From contig BFEA01000875.1 in assembly GCA_003427395.1 (NCBI GenBank), positions 281,506-321,122 on the forward strand: a DNA stretch of 39,617 nucleotides. Reading direction: 5' to 3'. The position numbers were made by a program, and so were the translations under genes. This stretch comes from Chara braunii (Eukaryota; Streptophyta; Charophyceae; Charales; Characeae). Each line of letters starts with the position of its first letter. Position 1 is the stretch's first letter. This document shows positions 31,650 to 39,617 of this stretch, piece after piece. Under the pieces are notes generated by a model. That model did no database searches and was not told where the DNA came from. It saw nothing but the letters and a program-made list of their open reading frames with translations.

Positions 31650-32272
31650 CCATCGTCGGCCACTGACTGCTGCTATCCTTTGGCCAAGACACACATTAGG
31701 AAAAAAGGGCTCATTGGTTATAAAGCTGAGCTGGCAGCACTACCTATCGCGCGAGGATCTCTTCCAGGCATCGAGATGCTTCGATTAGCATCAGGATGCA
31801 AGTGATATCATAGCGTGAAACAAGCACCTGCTATGGTATCCCTCCTGATCAGCTTATTTCTATCGAATGAATGGCGACCAATCGAAGACGTCCGTATAAC
31901 TCTACTTCGGTAGCCTGTACAAAGCTTCTAAAATCGTACTCACACTAACAGTATTTCAAAATGTATCTGATCGCAATCATGGCCCATAGCTGGATGAATC
32001 TGGCCGCAATTCTGTCCAGATATGCGTAAAAAAGTCCTGGTGAAAGTATTCCCTAAGACTACGAGTAACTCGTGTTCCTATGTACCTCGCCCTGTGTATC
32101 GCACAGCAACCAGGAATCCGCCTAGCGGAATCCTATGTCCTTTTTTCTTTTTTCCCTTTTTTTTTTGGCGGTATGTCACGTTCTAATGCGGTCGTATGGG
32201 TCACACACACTTAGCCACCTCACAGTCTCTGCAGTCTAAACTGGTTCCGATCTTTTTTTTCCACGCGTGGCT
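30890..32272. other. Downstream flank of transporter copy B; no gene recognised
   Basis: Matches copy A at about 17480-18786. It includes the duplicated GAAGCAACAGCCAGAAG block (about 31327 and 31402) and a 28-base A run (31618-31647). Confidence 0.5.
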
Positions 32273-32887
32273 CTATGCCTTGTAGTGTCCTAGTGGCAGT
32301 ACCTCCTCCTTCCACGTGTCCGTGACGACTATGGACATGGCGCAGTACAAGGCCGTCGACGCTGCCATCAGGCCGAACCAGCCTCCCGCCTTGGTGGCGC
32401 TCTTCGAGTCCGCCCATGCGCCCACCATGTTGAAGAAGTAATCGAGCGTCAGGAAGACGAACATGATGAACAGAGCGCGGAACGTCCTGTAGGAGATGAT
32501 GGTCATGCAGATCGTGAAGATGGTCCACCCCAGTAGGAACACCCCCAGCGCCACGTGGGTCTTGTCGCGGTTGGCCGCGTCTTTCTCCATCTCCACCATG
32601 TAGTAGGTGTACGACAGGAAGTAGAAGCCGTAGGAGCAGTAGGCCGTGGCACCGAAGGTGCTGCGTGCAAAGAACGCCCACAGCCCGGCCAGAAGCATGC
32701 CCGCCCCACCGAAGAAGTAGCCCATCGCCAGGCCGACGTTGCTGACAGACTCCGGCAGCAGACCCGTGGTGAACATGGACATGGTGAATGCGGTGAGCGC
32801 AAAGGCAGTCAGGCCCAAAGGGTTGGCATTCGCCACCTCGATCCCAGCCAACGTTGGCTTCTCCTCGATAAGGACCTCGTCCTTCAT
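32273..32887 (-). CDS. GPR1/FUN34/YaaH (SatP) family acetate transporter, copy B
   Basis: An intact 204-residue paralogue of 18787-19401 with the same start, length, NANPLGL motif, six membrane segments and LPLG end. The five residue changes relative to copy A are Ala to Ser and Thr to Met in or after the third membrane segment (FLSYTYYM), Asp to Lys and Pro to Arg in the short loop that follows (MEKDAANRD), and Ala to Ser in the sixth segment. The loop becomes more basic, which could affect partners or regulation, but that is speculation. About 25 further base differences are silent, which points to protein-level constraint after duplication. A TATA box is conserved about 310 bp upstream. 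Confidence 0.93.
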   Translation of the reverse strand: MKDEVLIEEKPTLAGIEVANANPLGLTAFALTAFTMSMFTTGLLPESVSNVGLAMGYFFGGAGMLLAGLWAFFARSTFGATAYCSYGFYFLSYTYYMVEMEKDAANRDKTHVALGVFLLGWTIFTICMTIISYRTFRALFIMFVFLTLDYFFNMVGAWADSKSATKAGGWFGLMAASTALYCAMSIVVTDTWKEEVLPLGHYKA

Positions 32888-33193
32888 CTTGATACACGTG
32901 CTCCTCTGCTGAGCGACCGTTTCGAAGTGCGTTGAAGTTGAGACAAGTGTTTTGCGGGCTTCGCAGCCTCGCTCCTAGAGAGAGGCGAGAAGAGGCAGCA
33001 TCAGTTGGGAAACTCAAGAGCGTCGAGCGGTGAAGGTAGATGAAGAGGGCGTTCGTACTCTCCTAGGCCCTAGGGGATATGGCTGCTAGCGACAATCTTA
33101 GACGCACCAGAAGAGAGAGGGGCTATGGTGGCCAACCAACCCAATGCTCCTTGATCCGGTGAGCTGAGGTGGATGGGTCGTGGCATGGCTGGG

Positions 33194-33199
33194 TTTATA
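33194..33199 (-). promoter_or_regulatory. TATA box of transporter copy B
   Basis: The minus strand reads GCATATAAACCC, at the position equivalent to the copy A box. Confidence 0.55.
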
Positions 33200-33439
33200 T
33201 GCAGCCAGTTTCGACCCTTCGCCCTGCGCCCCTGTTGACAACCCTCCCCACCGCCTCCCTCCGCTNCCCCCCNCTCCCCCCCCCGCCCCGCCGGGAGTCC
33301 CACCCATCTTCTGTGATCGCCTTTTAATCACTGTCTCACAGCGCATGCTTACAACTGGGCTATCGTGGACGTATGTGACTTCAATGACGGCCAGAAACAG
33401 TCCAGAAAGTCCTAGTTATCGGGGGTGTAGTCATCGGTG

Positions 33440-34090
33440 TCATAGATGATCAGCCGTCGTGATTATCGATCGGAGCCCACTCGAGGTTCGTTCGCCTTCT
33501 ACAGGGAAAAGAGCAAAAGGGAGGAGCCGAGATCGAGATGGNCCNGTCCCCGTCCGGTGAANNATTTCGATTNGCCCANNNCCTNGGGNCTGGTTGGCCA
33601 TTCCAGTAGGGCATTTTTTTGTCAAGACGGGACGGCGGACGCTGGATCGTTGCGGGACAGAGGAGGAGAGCGGCGAAGGGGAAAGAGAAAGAAGAGACGA
33701 GAAAGAGGGGACGGCCATGGCGTCCCCCAACGGATGGGGATTACGTCTCTCAATTGAGCGTCGGGTTCGAAGGGCGAGTGAGAGGGCGCAAGAGTCAAGA
33801 CGGAGGCCCAGCTCGCGCGGAGGGGCCGTCTGAAGCCTCGTGCGGAAGCGAAAAGGCGGAGGCGCAGTCAGACGAGGACAAAATTATAAATGAAAGCGTG
33901 ATGCGTTGGTGTTCGAAAGGTCGTCGTCCATGTTACCCACGTCGTCGGAGGGAAGTCGGAGGGTTCTCTTGCGGCCCCGCAAACAGGGGGGCAAGAAACA
34001 AGGAGTTTGGGGGAAACAGACGAACAAAAAAGAGGAAAATAAGGGAAGAATCGAACGGCTGTGCAGATGTTTTATTTTAAATTTTAAACC
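33440..34090. other. Upstream region of copy B with ambiguous bases
   Basis: Nearly identical to 19968-20530, including the positions of ambiguous bases (33542-33588). It has an extra segment at about 33955-34070 not seen in copy A. No gene is assigned. Confidence 0.45.
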
Positions 34091-34520
34091 ATAATATATA
34101 CTGTGTATCCCACTTTTTGGCCTTTTCCCCCTTCTTGGCAATATTCATGCCCTCGTTGTACAGCCTGTAAAGTACAACGCTGTTCTTCCTCCCCGCCCCC
34201 CTCCCCCTTCCCCACGATAAAAGGCAGTTGACAACTCACCAGGGTTCAGACGGTGGAAGGTGGGTGTAGGGGTGGGCGGAGCGGAGATCACAAGTTTCTC
34301 TAGAGTCTACACTAGACTATGATGGTTGTTGGGGATCCTGTAGTGCGCTTCTTCGGGATGGGACGGGTGAAGGAAGGAATAACTGGGTACTAGCAGGCAA
34401 GGGGGGTTGACACCGAACTTGAACTTGAAGCTGTCACCCCAATCAGTCGCCATTGCCAGAATACCTGTCTCCCAACTGTTGGAAGGGGGGAAGGGGGGGG
34501 AGGAAGGGGGGCGTGTTGGG

Positions 34521-34985
34521 GTTGTGGAAGCATCCAAAGGACGCAACGGGACGAGCTACATTCTCTTGATTTGTGTTGCCTTGTGTGTTTAAATCACGCT
34601 TTTTGCTGTCGCGAACCTCAAGGATGAAGGTGGGAACGGGAGGTGGGAAGAGTGGAGAAATGGCTGCTGTTAGGGGATTCACACCCCAGCTGAGTCCTTT
34701 CTTGACTTATTGACACCATGGCTGATTGGAAGGGTGTATAGAGGTAGGGGGCTAACACCCTTGGGGGAAGGGTTGTGGGGTTGTGGAAGCATCCGAAGCA
34801 GGCAACAGGATGAGTAACATTCTCTTGATTTCTGTTGCCTTGTGTGTTTTGATTACGCTTTTAGCTGTCACTATCTTCAAGGTTAAAGGTCGGAATAGTG
34901 GAGAGATGGTTGATGTTAGGGGATTCACACCCCGGCGGAATCCTTTCTTGATGGATGATTTGACACCAATGACATCCGCGGCCTA
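34521..34985. repeat. Diverged tandem duplication, present twice in copy B
   Basis: Units start at about 34521 and 34780, both opening GTTGTGGAAGCATCC and including CATTCTCTTGATTT and GTTAGGGGATTCACACCCC. Copy A has this block once (about 21256-21455). The second unit keeps the hydrophobic frame described in copy A; the first has lost it. Confidence 0.8.
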
Positions 34986-35150
34986 CGCCGCGGGCAATTC
35001 GGCCACCGCGGCCACGGCCAATTAGGCCCGGTCCACGGCCTGTTTTTTTAATAATTTTTTTATACCCCTTCAAAATATGTATAAAAAAAAAAAGAAAAAA
35101 AAAAATGTTGTAGGCCTTGGAAAACCCTACAATCCCATATTTTTTATTTT
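34975..35150. repeat. GC-rich core plus AT-rich hairpin repeat, copy B
   Basis: GC-rich words (GCCACCGCGGCCACGGCC) are followed by AT-rich sequence and a hairpin with arms TTGTAGG (35108-35114) and CCTACAA (35126-35132). Paralogous to 21455-21610. Confidence 0.65.
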
Positions 35151-35376
35151 AGAATCCGACTTCGTTGGAGATTTTTTTTAAATGAAAAACGAAATTCGAT
35201 TTAAACAAAGTATTAAAAAAAATAAAAAGAAAAGCAGGAAATTTTTTTGGTCATTTTTTATCATGAGGGACAATATCGCTGAGTTGTCCTGTAGTTTTTG
35301 AGAAATGTTTTTCGGGTTTGTGCCAGGAAATTGGGTGTTTAAAAAAAATTAAGATGCAAAAACTGAAAACAAATAC

Positions 35377-35725
35377 GAGCTAATATGTGCAGCATATCCC
35401 GACTTCTGGAAGGGATGTATTTATTGGATAAAAGGCNGATCCGGGCTTGCCCGTTGTTGCGGCGAAACATGTTGACTTGTAGAATCGCATGGCCTTTGAG
35501 CCGGCGATGTTCCATTCAAATTTCTGCCCTATCAACTTTCGATGGTAGGATAGAGGCCTACCATGGTGGTNACGGGTGACGGAGAATTAGGGTTTGATTC
35601 CGGAGAGGGAGCCTGAGAGATGGCTACCACATCCAAGGAAGGCAGCAGGCGCTTAAACTACCCAATCCTGACATAGGGAGGTAGTGACAATAAATAACAA
35701 TACTGCGCTCTTTAGAGTCCGGTAA
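35377..35725 (+). pseudogene. 18S rRNA gene fragment, about 349 bp
   Basis: From GAGCTAATATGTGC through ACTTCTGGAAGGGATGTATT, ATTTCTGCCCTATCAACTTT, GGCCTACCATGGTGGT, GGAGAGGGAGCCTGAGAGAT, ACATCCAAGGAAGGCAGCAG and CAATAAATAACAATACTG to GTCCGGTAA, this follows the 5' domain of eukaryotic 18S rRNA in order and without rearrangement. The rest of the gene is missing on both sides. Several differences look like C-to-T changes at CpG (for example GCTTAAAC where GCGCAAAC is expected), as in an untranscribed relic. Copy A lacks it at the equivalent site (about 22680). It could also have entered through a faulty assembly join, as the adapter lies 109 bp away. Confidence 0.9.
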
Positions 35726-35792
35726 AAGAAAAGAATAAAAAGAATTAAAAAAAAGGGGTCAGCCTGGGGTTAGTGTGTGTGTGTGTGTGTGT

Positions 35793-35833
<41 letters not shown>
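35726..35833. repeat. A-rich linker and (GT)n tract ending copy B
   Basis: AAAAAGGGGTCAGCCTGGGG then GT repeats broken once by CCTC. The equivalent in copy A is at about 22685-22792. The tract runs straight into the adapter sequence. Confidence 0.8.
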
Positions 35834-35838
<5 letters not shown>

Positions 35839-35871
35839 TCTTATACACATCTAGATGTGTATAAGAGACAG
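35834..35871. other. Nextera mate-pair junction adapter (sequencing artefact)
   Basis: CTGTCTCTTATACACATCT (35834-35852) is followed directly by AGATGTGTATAAGAGACAG (35853-35871). These are the two inverted Tn5 mosaic ends that form the circularisation junction in Nextera mate-pair libraries. The 38-bp match is exact. The sequence does not belong to the organism, and the two sides came together in a library molecule, so linkage across this point is not established. Confidence 0.97.
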
Positions 35872-36875
35872 GAACCCANGTCGTGAATACAATGTCGACA
35901 CTGAAAGCCAAGATTATCGAACCAATGATAGATCTTCAACGACAATAGTATCCAGTAAGAAAGTGGGGGGTTGAGATAATCATACACGGACGAAGAGAGG
36001 TGGGGGAGATTAGACAAGGGAGAGGGATAAGGCCCACTCCTTCTCCGGGCTCCTCCTACGACAGCAACCCCACATCAGCAATGATCTGAATACAAATTAG
36101 AGACTCAGCCTCCGGGTGCCACGTGGCACCGATCAATACATCAATTAGCGCTGGAGCCTCGTCGACATGAAGACATCAGGTACGTATTCACAACACCGCA
36201 CAAGTCCTGATCTCATCCCGAATAGTCACGACCCCTCCTTGAAGTAACGAAGCCGATGATCAATAGCCGGTCGTAAGGACCCGTCAGTACGACACGTGGC
36301 AGCGCCACGTCAGCAGCAATACTTGGCGACTGCCACGTCAGCAGATCAGAGACAGTCGCCAGCCAGATAGCAAGCCAGCCAGCAGTAACTCACCATGTCA
36401 ACAAATGCCGGCCTTCCTCCAGTCTCGCAGCGTCAAACCAAGGCTGCGAGAGTCAGGCGCTGAAAACAGCGTCAACGCAAGACAGCCAGAATTCCCCTAA
36501 AGTCAAGGAGTCAATGCTTTTATAGTGTTGACTCGGGGTCTGATCCCCGGTAGTATCCAACCTCAGCCGTCCAGATTTCCCTGCCTGGAGGTCTGGATAG
36601 ATTTGCAACTGTATCCTCTTTGGCCTGGGTCGTAGTCTGGGTACCTGCACTCAACAAGTGAATGAATCTGATTCAGGACCTGGCATGGTACTTTGACTGA
36701 CAGTTGACGTTGACTTTTGATTTTCCTACGTCTTGGCGTTCGGTCCCACAGCCGTACGCAGTTTACTCAGGCCGGGGCATGTGTTGGTCATACAGCCCGG
36801 CGCAGTCTTCCACAGACTGCATGGCCTGGGGCTAAGGTTTGGGCCCCAGGTCGACTGCTGAACAGGGTTATTACA
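35872..36875 (-). repeat. 3' LTR of Gypsy element 2, missing its outer few bases
   Basis: It begins GAACCCA, where element 1 LTRs read TGTTATGAACCCA, so about six bases were lost at the adapter join. It ends TTACA before the CCTGCCGTCCCGC stretch. Its length (1004 bp) fits the element 1 LTRs. It shares short words such as CCACGTCAGCAG (36304 and 36342) and the TTGACTCGGGG(G/T)CT block with them, but overall is clearly diverged, so it is a related subfamily. Confidence 0.85.
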
Positions 36876-36914
36876 TTCCTGCCGTCCCGCTTTCGAGTTC
36901 CACNGNAGAAATAA

Positions 36915-37246
36915 TTATANTCTTAACCCTCGTTCATAGGCAGCGACAATATCTGGTGCGGTTTNAAGCAGTTCTNNTTTACTAAACCATCGATCCTCTG
37001 ATGGTTGTTGGAATTTGAAACGTACTTTGAACTGCTTTTGTGGTCTGCCCCGTGCTCCTGTAGAGAAAAACCCATGTTCTATGATCCTATCGATCTCATA
37101 TTGTCCGTCCATGGATAGGGGATTCATAGATGGTCTGTTTGGAAAATCATCTCCTTCTACATAGGGCAACAGTTTAGACGCATGAAAAACAGAATAAGTT
37201 CTAAGATGAGAAGGGATATCAATTCGATAAGAAGGTCCCTCTTCAT
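36915..37246 (-). pseudogene. Chromodomain-like C-terminus of element 2 integrase
   Basis: It contains YEIDRIIEHGFFSTGARGR, KQFKVRFKFQ, then SEDRWFSK and APDIVAAYERG, parallel to element 1. Ambiguous bases at 36965 and 36976-36977 blur three codons. The frame is separated from the integrase by the 58-bp tandem duplication. Confidence 0.7.
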
Positions 37247-37304
37247 ACAGAATAAGTTCTAAGATGAGAAGGGATATCAATTCGATAAGAAGGTCCCACT
37301 TCAT
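37189..37304. repeat. 58-bp tandem duplication in element 2 pol
   Basis: Units 37189-37246 and 37247-37304 both start ACAGAATAAGTTCTAAGATG and end CTTCAT, with one difference. As 58 is not a multiple of three, it breaks the reading frame between integrase and chromodomain. Element 1 has a single copy at this place. Confidence 0.92.
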
Positions 37305-38643
37305 CTCCTATTACTTTGAGAACTTCCCGGGGTCCAAAGTAGACGGGTAGCAGTTTTTGAGATACGTTTTCTTCGAGTGAAAATTCGTTTGACTTAACCC
37401 AAACAAAATCTCCTACTTTAAAGGTAGCAGGCCGTCGATGCTTATTGGCCTGAATAATCATTTGTTCTTTGGCTCTCTTTAGATTTTCTTTCACCTTCTT
37501 GATATCTTCTTGAAACAAAACTGCATACTCTCTTGTCCCTGGTGGTAACCTCAGAAATTGGTCCCGGGTTAGTTCATCAATGGGACGTCTGGGTTTCCAA
37601 CCCTTGTGCAGTGCATTAGGACTTCGTCCGGTAGCGGTATGTACACTACTGTTATATGCACTGGCAATCTTGGGTAAGTTCTCATCCCAATCAACTTGAT
37701 CGGGTCTTACATACATTCGCAAGAGCTGTTGGCACAAACGGTTCATCTGTTCGCTTTGTCCATTCGTTTAAGGGTGTCGCCCTGACGTCATGGTCAATCG
37801 CGTACCGTATGCTTCCATCAGCTTTTGCCATGGCATTCTTGTGAATCGAGAATCTATGTCAGATACGATAGTCAAGGGCATTCCATACTCGGTTACCCAT
37901 CGCATCCGAAACTTCTTAATCACAAGTTCAGTTTTAGCTTCAGCAGGTAAGGGAATAAACATAGCATACTTAGAGAAACGATCTACAATAACCATAACTT
38001 GACTATTTTCATTGCGACTTTTGGTGAGAGTCATAAAATCCATTGAAATCGACTCACCTGGTTCACTAGGGATCGGCAATGGTCTAAGTAGTCCAAGCGG
38101 GTTCTTATGTGAAGGTTTGTTTCTCTGGCATACTAGACAAGTGTGGACGTACGTAAGTACATCTTCTTTTAAACCCTTCCAGTCAAAGCGTTCTCTTACC
38201 TCAGCGTAGGTTTTCTTGAATCCAAAGTGTCCCTCAAAATCATGACACTCCCCAATTATCATACTTTTAAGTTCTTCGCTATGAGGAATGCATAACCTTT
38301 GTTCAGTTTGGTCAATCAAGAAAAGCAGACCGTCAACAATCTTATACTGGGGAAGTAGTGAAGGGTCTTTGACCATGGTGTCCAGGATAGGTTTCCAAAT
38401 AGGATCAGTGGCATATCCCCGACGTATCTACTCTTTCAAACTACTTCCCACGTCTAGATAGGAGACAATAGTGCCAAAGAAGTCACTTCTTCTAGAGAGA
38501 GCGTCTGCAACTACATTAGACTTTCCTTTGATAGTTTTTAGTTCAAACTCAAAGGTGTCGAGGAATGGAGACCATCTTACCAGCTTATCAGAAAGCTTCG
38601 GCTGTGTTTTTATCCACTGCAAGGTAGAGTGGTCTGAATACAC
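37243..38643 (-). pseudogene. RNase H end and integrase of element 2
   Basis: Read downward from 38643: YSDHSTLQWIKTQPKLSD and the ADALSRR end of RNase H, a stop near 38428, then the zinc region with HDFEGH and CLVCQRNK (both His and the CxxC kept, unlike element 1). The integrase core has ISMDFM and IVSDIDSRF with the two Asp. A TAA at about 37765 stands where element 1 has Glu in RHPETNGQ. NGQSEQ with the catalytic Glu follows, then KVGDFVWVKSNEF. At least two stops and the 58-bp duplication inactivate it. Comparing it with element 1 shows which residues each copy has lost. Confidence 0.9.
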
Positions 38644-38657
38644 TGTGAAATGTCTTC

Positions 38658-39617
38658 CTAATAGATAGTGCTTCCATGTTTCAGAGCACAGACTAAGGCA
38701 TACAATTCCCTTTCATAAGTGGAGTTGACGACTTTCTTAGTAGGCAAACGGGCAGACATAAACTCAATGGGTCTGTATCCTTTGTCATCGTCTTGTTGTA
38801 AGACGGCGCCAATCCCATACTGACTCGCATCAGTTGTGATAATGAAGGGAACAAAAGGGTCAGCAATTTTTAAAACAGGATAGTGAGTTAATGCATGTTT
38901 CAACTTCCTAAACGCAGACTCACAATCGTTGTCCCACAACCATATCATTCCTTTCCTTAACAGTCTTCTCATTGGTGCAGCTATTTGTGAAAAGTTTCTA
39001 ACGAACTTTCGGTAATAACTGGCCAATCCAAGAAAGGATCTCAATTCAGTGACAGTCTTGGGTTGTGGCCAATCTCGAATTGCTGAAATTTTTTTTTCTT
39101 CAGGCCGGAGGCCTTCTTCGTTCACTATGTATCCTAAGTATAAAACTTCGGACTTAGCGAACTCGGATTTCTTGGGATTCAACTTAAAGTTACCCTCGCG
39201 TAACTTCCCAAGTACTGGACGTAAATGTTTTTCGTGATCTTCTAGTGTCTTACTATACACTAGAATGTCATCAAGATAGACAATGACGAACTTATCTAAC
39301 CACTGACGAAATAATTCATTCATGGATCTTTGAAAGGTCGCTGGGGCGTTCGTCAAACCAAAAGGCATTACCATGAACTCGTAATGGCCATACCTTGTTC
39401 GGAAAACGGTCTTGTGCTGATCAGCGGGATCTACTTCAATCTGGTAGTATCCAGACTTCAAGTCGATCTTGCTGAAATACTTACAGCCCTGTAACTGGTC
39501 CAACAGATCATCAATACGTGGTAGGGGTTCGACATTCTTTACAGTAACGGAATTCAACCCTCTATAGTCAATACAGAGACGTAGCTCACCTTCCTTCTTA
39601 GGCACAAACAAGACAGG
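38658..39617 (-). pseudogene. Reverse transcriptase and start of RNase H of element 2
   Basis: Open for 317 codons from the window edge: [38 protein letters not shown] with the first catalytic Asp, [26 protein letters not shown] with [17 protein letters not shown], and the RNase H start [13 protein letters not shown] and [12 protein letters not shown]. One base is missing near 38680 relative to element 1, so the end reads KHGSTIY in the wrong frame before a stop. The RT itself looks nearly intact. The N-terminal part of RT is outside the window. Confidence 0.93.

Larger units (their letters stand above)
30731..35833. repeat. Segmental duplication, copy B
   Basis: Paralogue of 17323-22760 in the same orientation, offset about 13.48 kb. 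Relative to copy A it lacks the 0.86-kb transposon and one unit of the 218-bp tandem block. It has an extra tandem unit at 34521-34985 and an inserted 18S rRNA fragment at 35377-35725. It ends in a GT tract at the adapter sequence at 35834. Confidence 0.92.
36876..39617 (-). mobile_element. Ty3/Gypsy element 2, 3' part, running off the window
   Basis: Same family and orientation as element 1. The pol order from the right edge is RT, RNase H, integrase, chromodomain-like end, then the 3' LTR. The site where element 1 carries the Mutator-like element is uninterrupted here. The upstream parts (protease, gag, 5' LTR) lie beyond 39617. Confidence 0.93.

Noticed and set aside
32220-33017. Transporter copy B as an allele or assembly duplicate of copy A
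   Set aside because: About 5 percent coding divergence plus several structural differences argue for true paralogues, although a short upstream block may share a consensus.

Overview
This window looks like nuclear DNA of a streptophyte green alga or plant, and a charophyte alga such as Chara fits best. The species is an inference, not something the sequence proves. The evidence is: plastid-derived fragments (trnG-GCC, ndhC, trnL-UAA, rps8), where ndhC argues against most chlorophytes; a U6 snRNA copy and an 18S rRNA fragment with green-lineage eukaryote sequence; a GPR1/FUN34/YaaH-type acetate transporter; chromodomain Ty3/Gypsy elements primed by initiator tRNA-Met; and long microsatellites. 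The only convincing intact genes are two copies of the transporter. Nearly everything else is transposons, decayed copies of RNA and organelle genes, and simple repeats.

Layout. 1-3213: no gene; a 407-bp MITE (476-882), GC-rich and AT-rich repeat remnants, a 95-bp AG tract and homopolymers. 3214-14380: a complete but decayed Ty3/Gypsy element on the minus strand, with two LTRs of about 1 kb, a tRNA-iMet primer site, gag, protease, RT, RNase H, integrase and a chromodomain-like end. A 2.4-kb Mutator-like foldback element (6245-8651) with 9-bp target duplications splits it at the RT/RNase H junction. 14381-15540: no gene; microsatellites and a hairpin repeat. 15541-16950: the 3' end of a second Gypsy lineage on the plus strand. 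17323-22760 (copy A) and 30731-35833 (copy B): a segmental duplication of about 5 kb carrying the transporter gene on the minus strand. 22710-23282: compound palindromic microsatellites. 23283-24720: a plastid-DNA mosaic inserted in the nucleus, itself hit by a 271-bp MITE with an 8-bp target duplication. 25190-25730: LINE remnant. 26037-26318: a 146-bp tandem duplication. 26700-29430: mostly unassigned sequence with one 176-codon ORF. 30219-30301: a poly(A)-tailed U6 snRNA retropseudogene. 35377-35725: an 18S rRNA fragment inside copy B. 35834-35871: an exact Nextera mate-pair junction adapter, which is a library artefact. 35872-39617: the 3' LTR and pol of another copy of the first Gypsy family, running off the window end.

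Relationships. The transporter copies differ at about 30 nucleotide sites but only 5 of 204 residues (counted by eye), so both look constrained, while all the retrotransposon ORFs carry stops and frameshifts. The first Gypsy element has an unusual leader with about 11 copies of a 13-bp ACGT-core motif (TGCCACGTCAGCA), also present in its LTRs; this may be a host bZIP-factor response array. I saw no CRISPR, prokaryotic operon or defence system.
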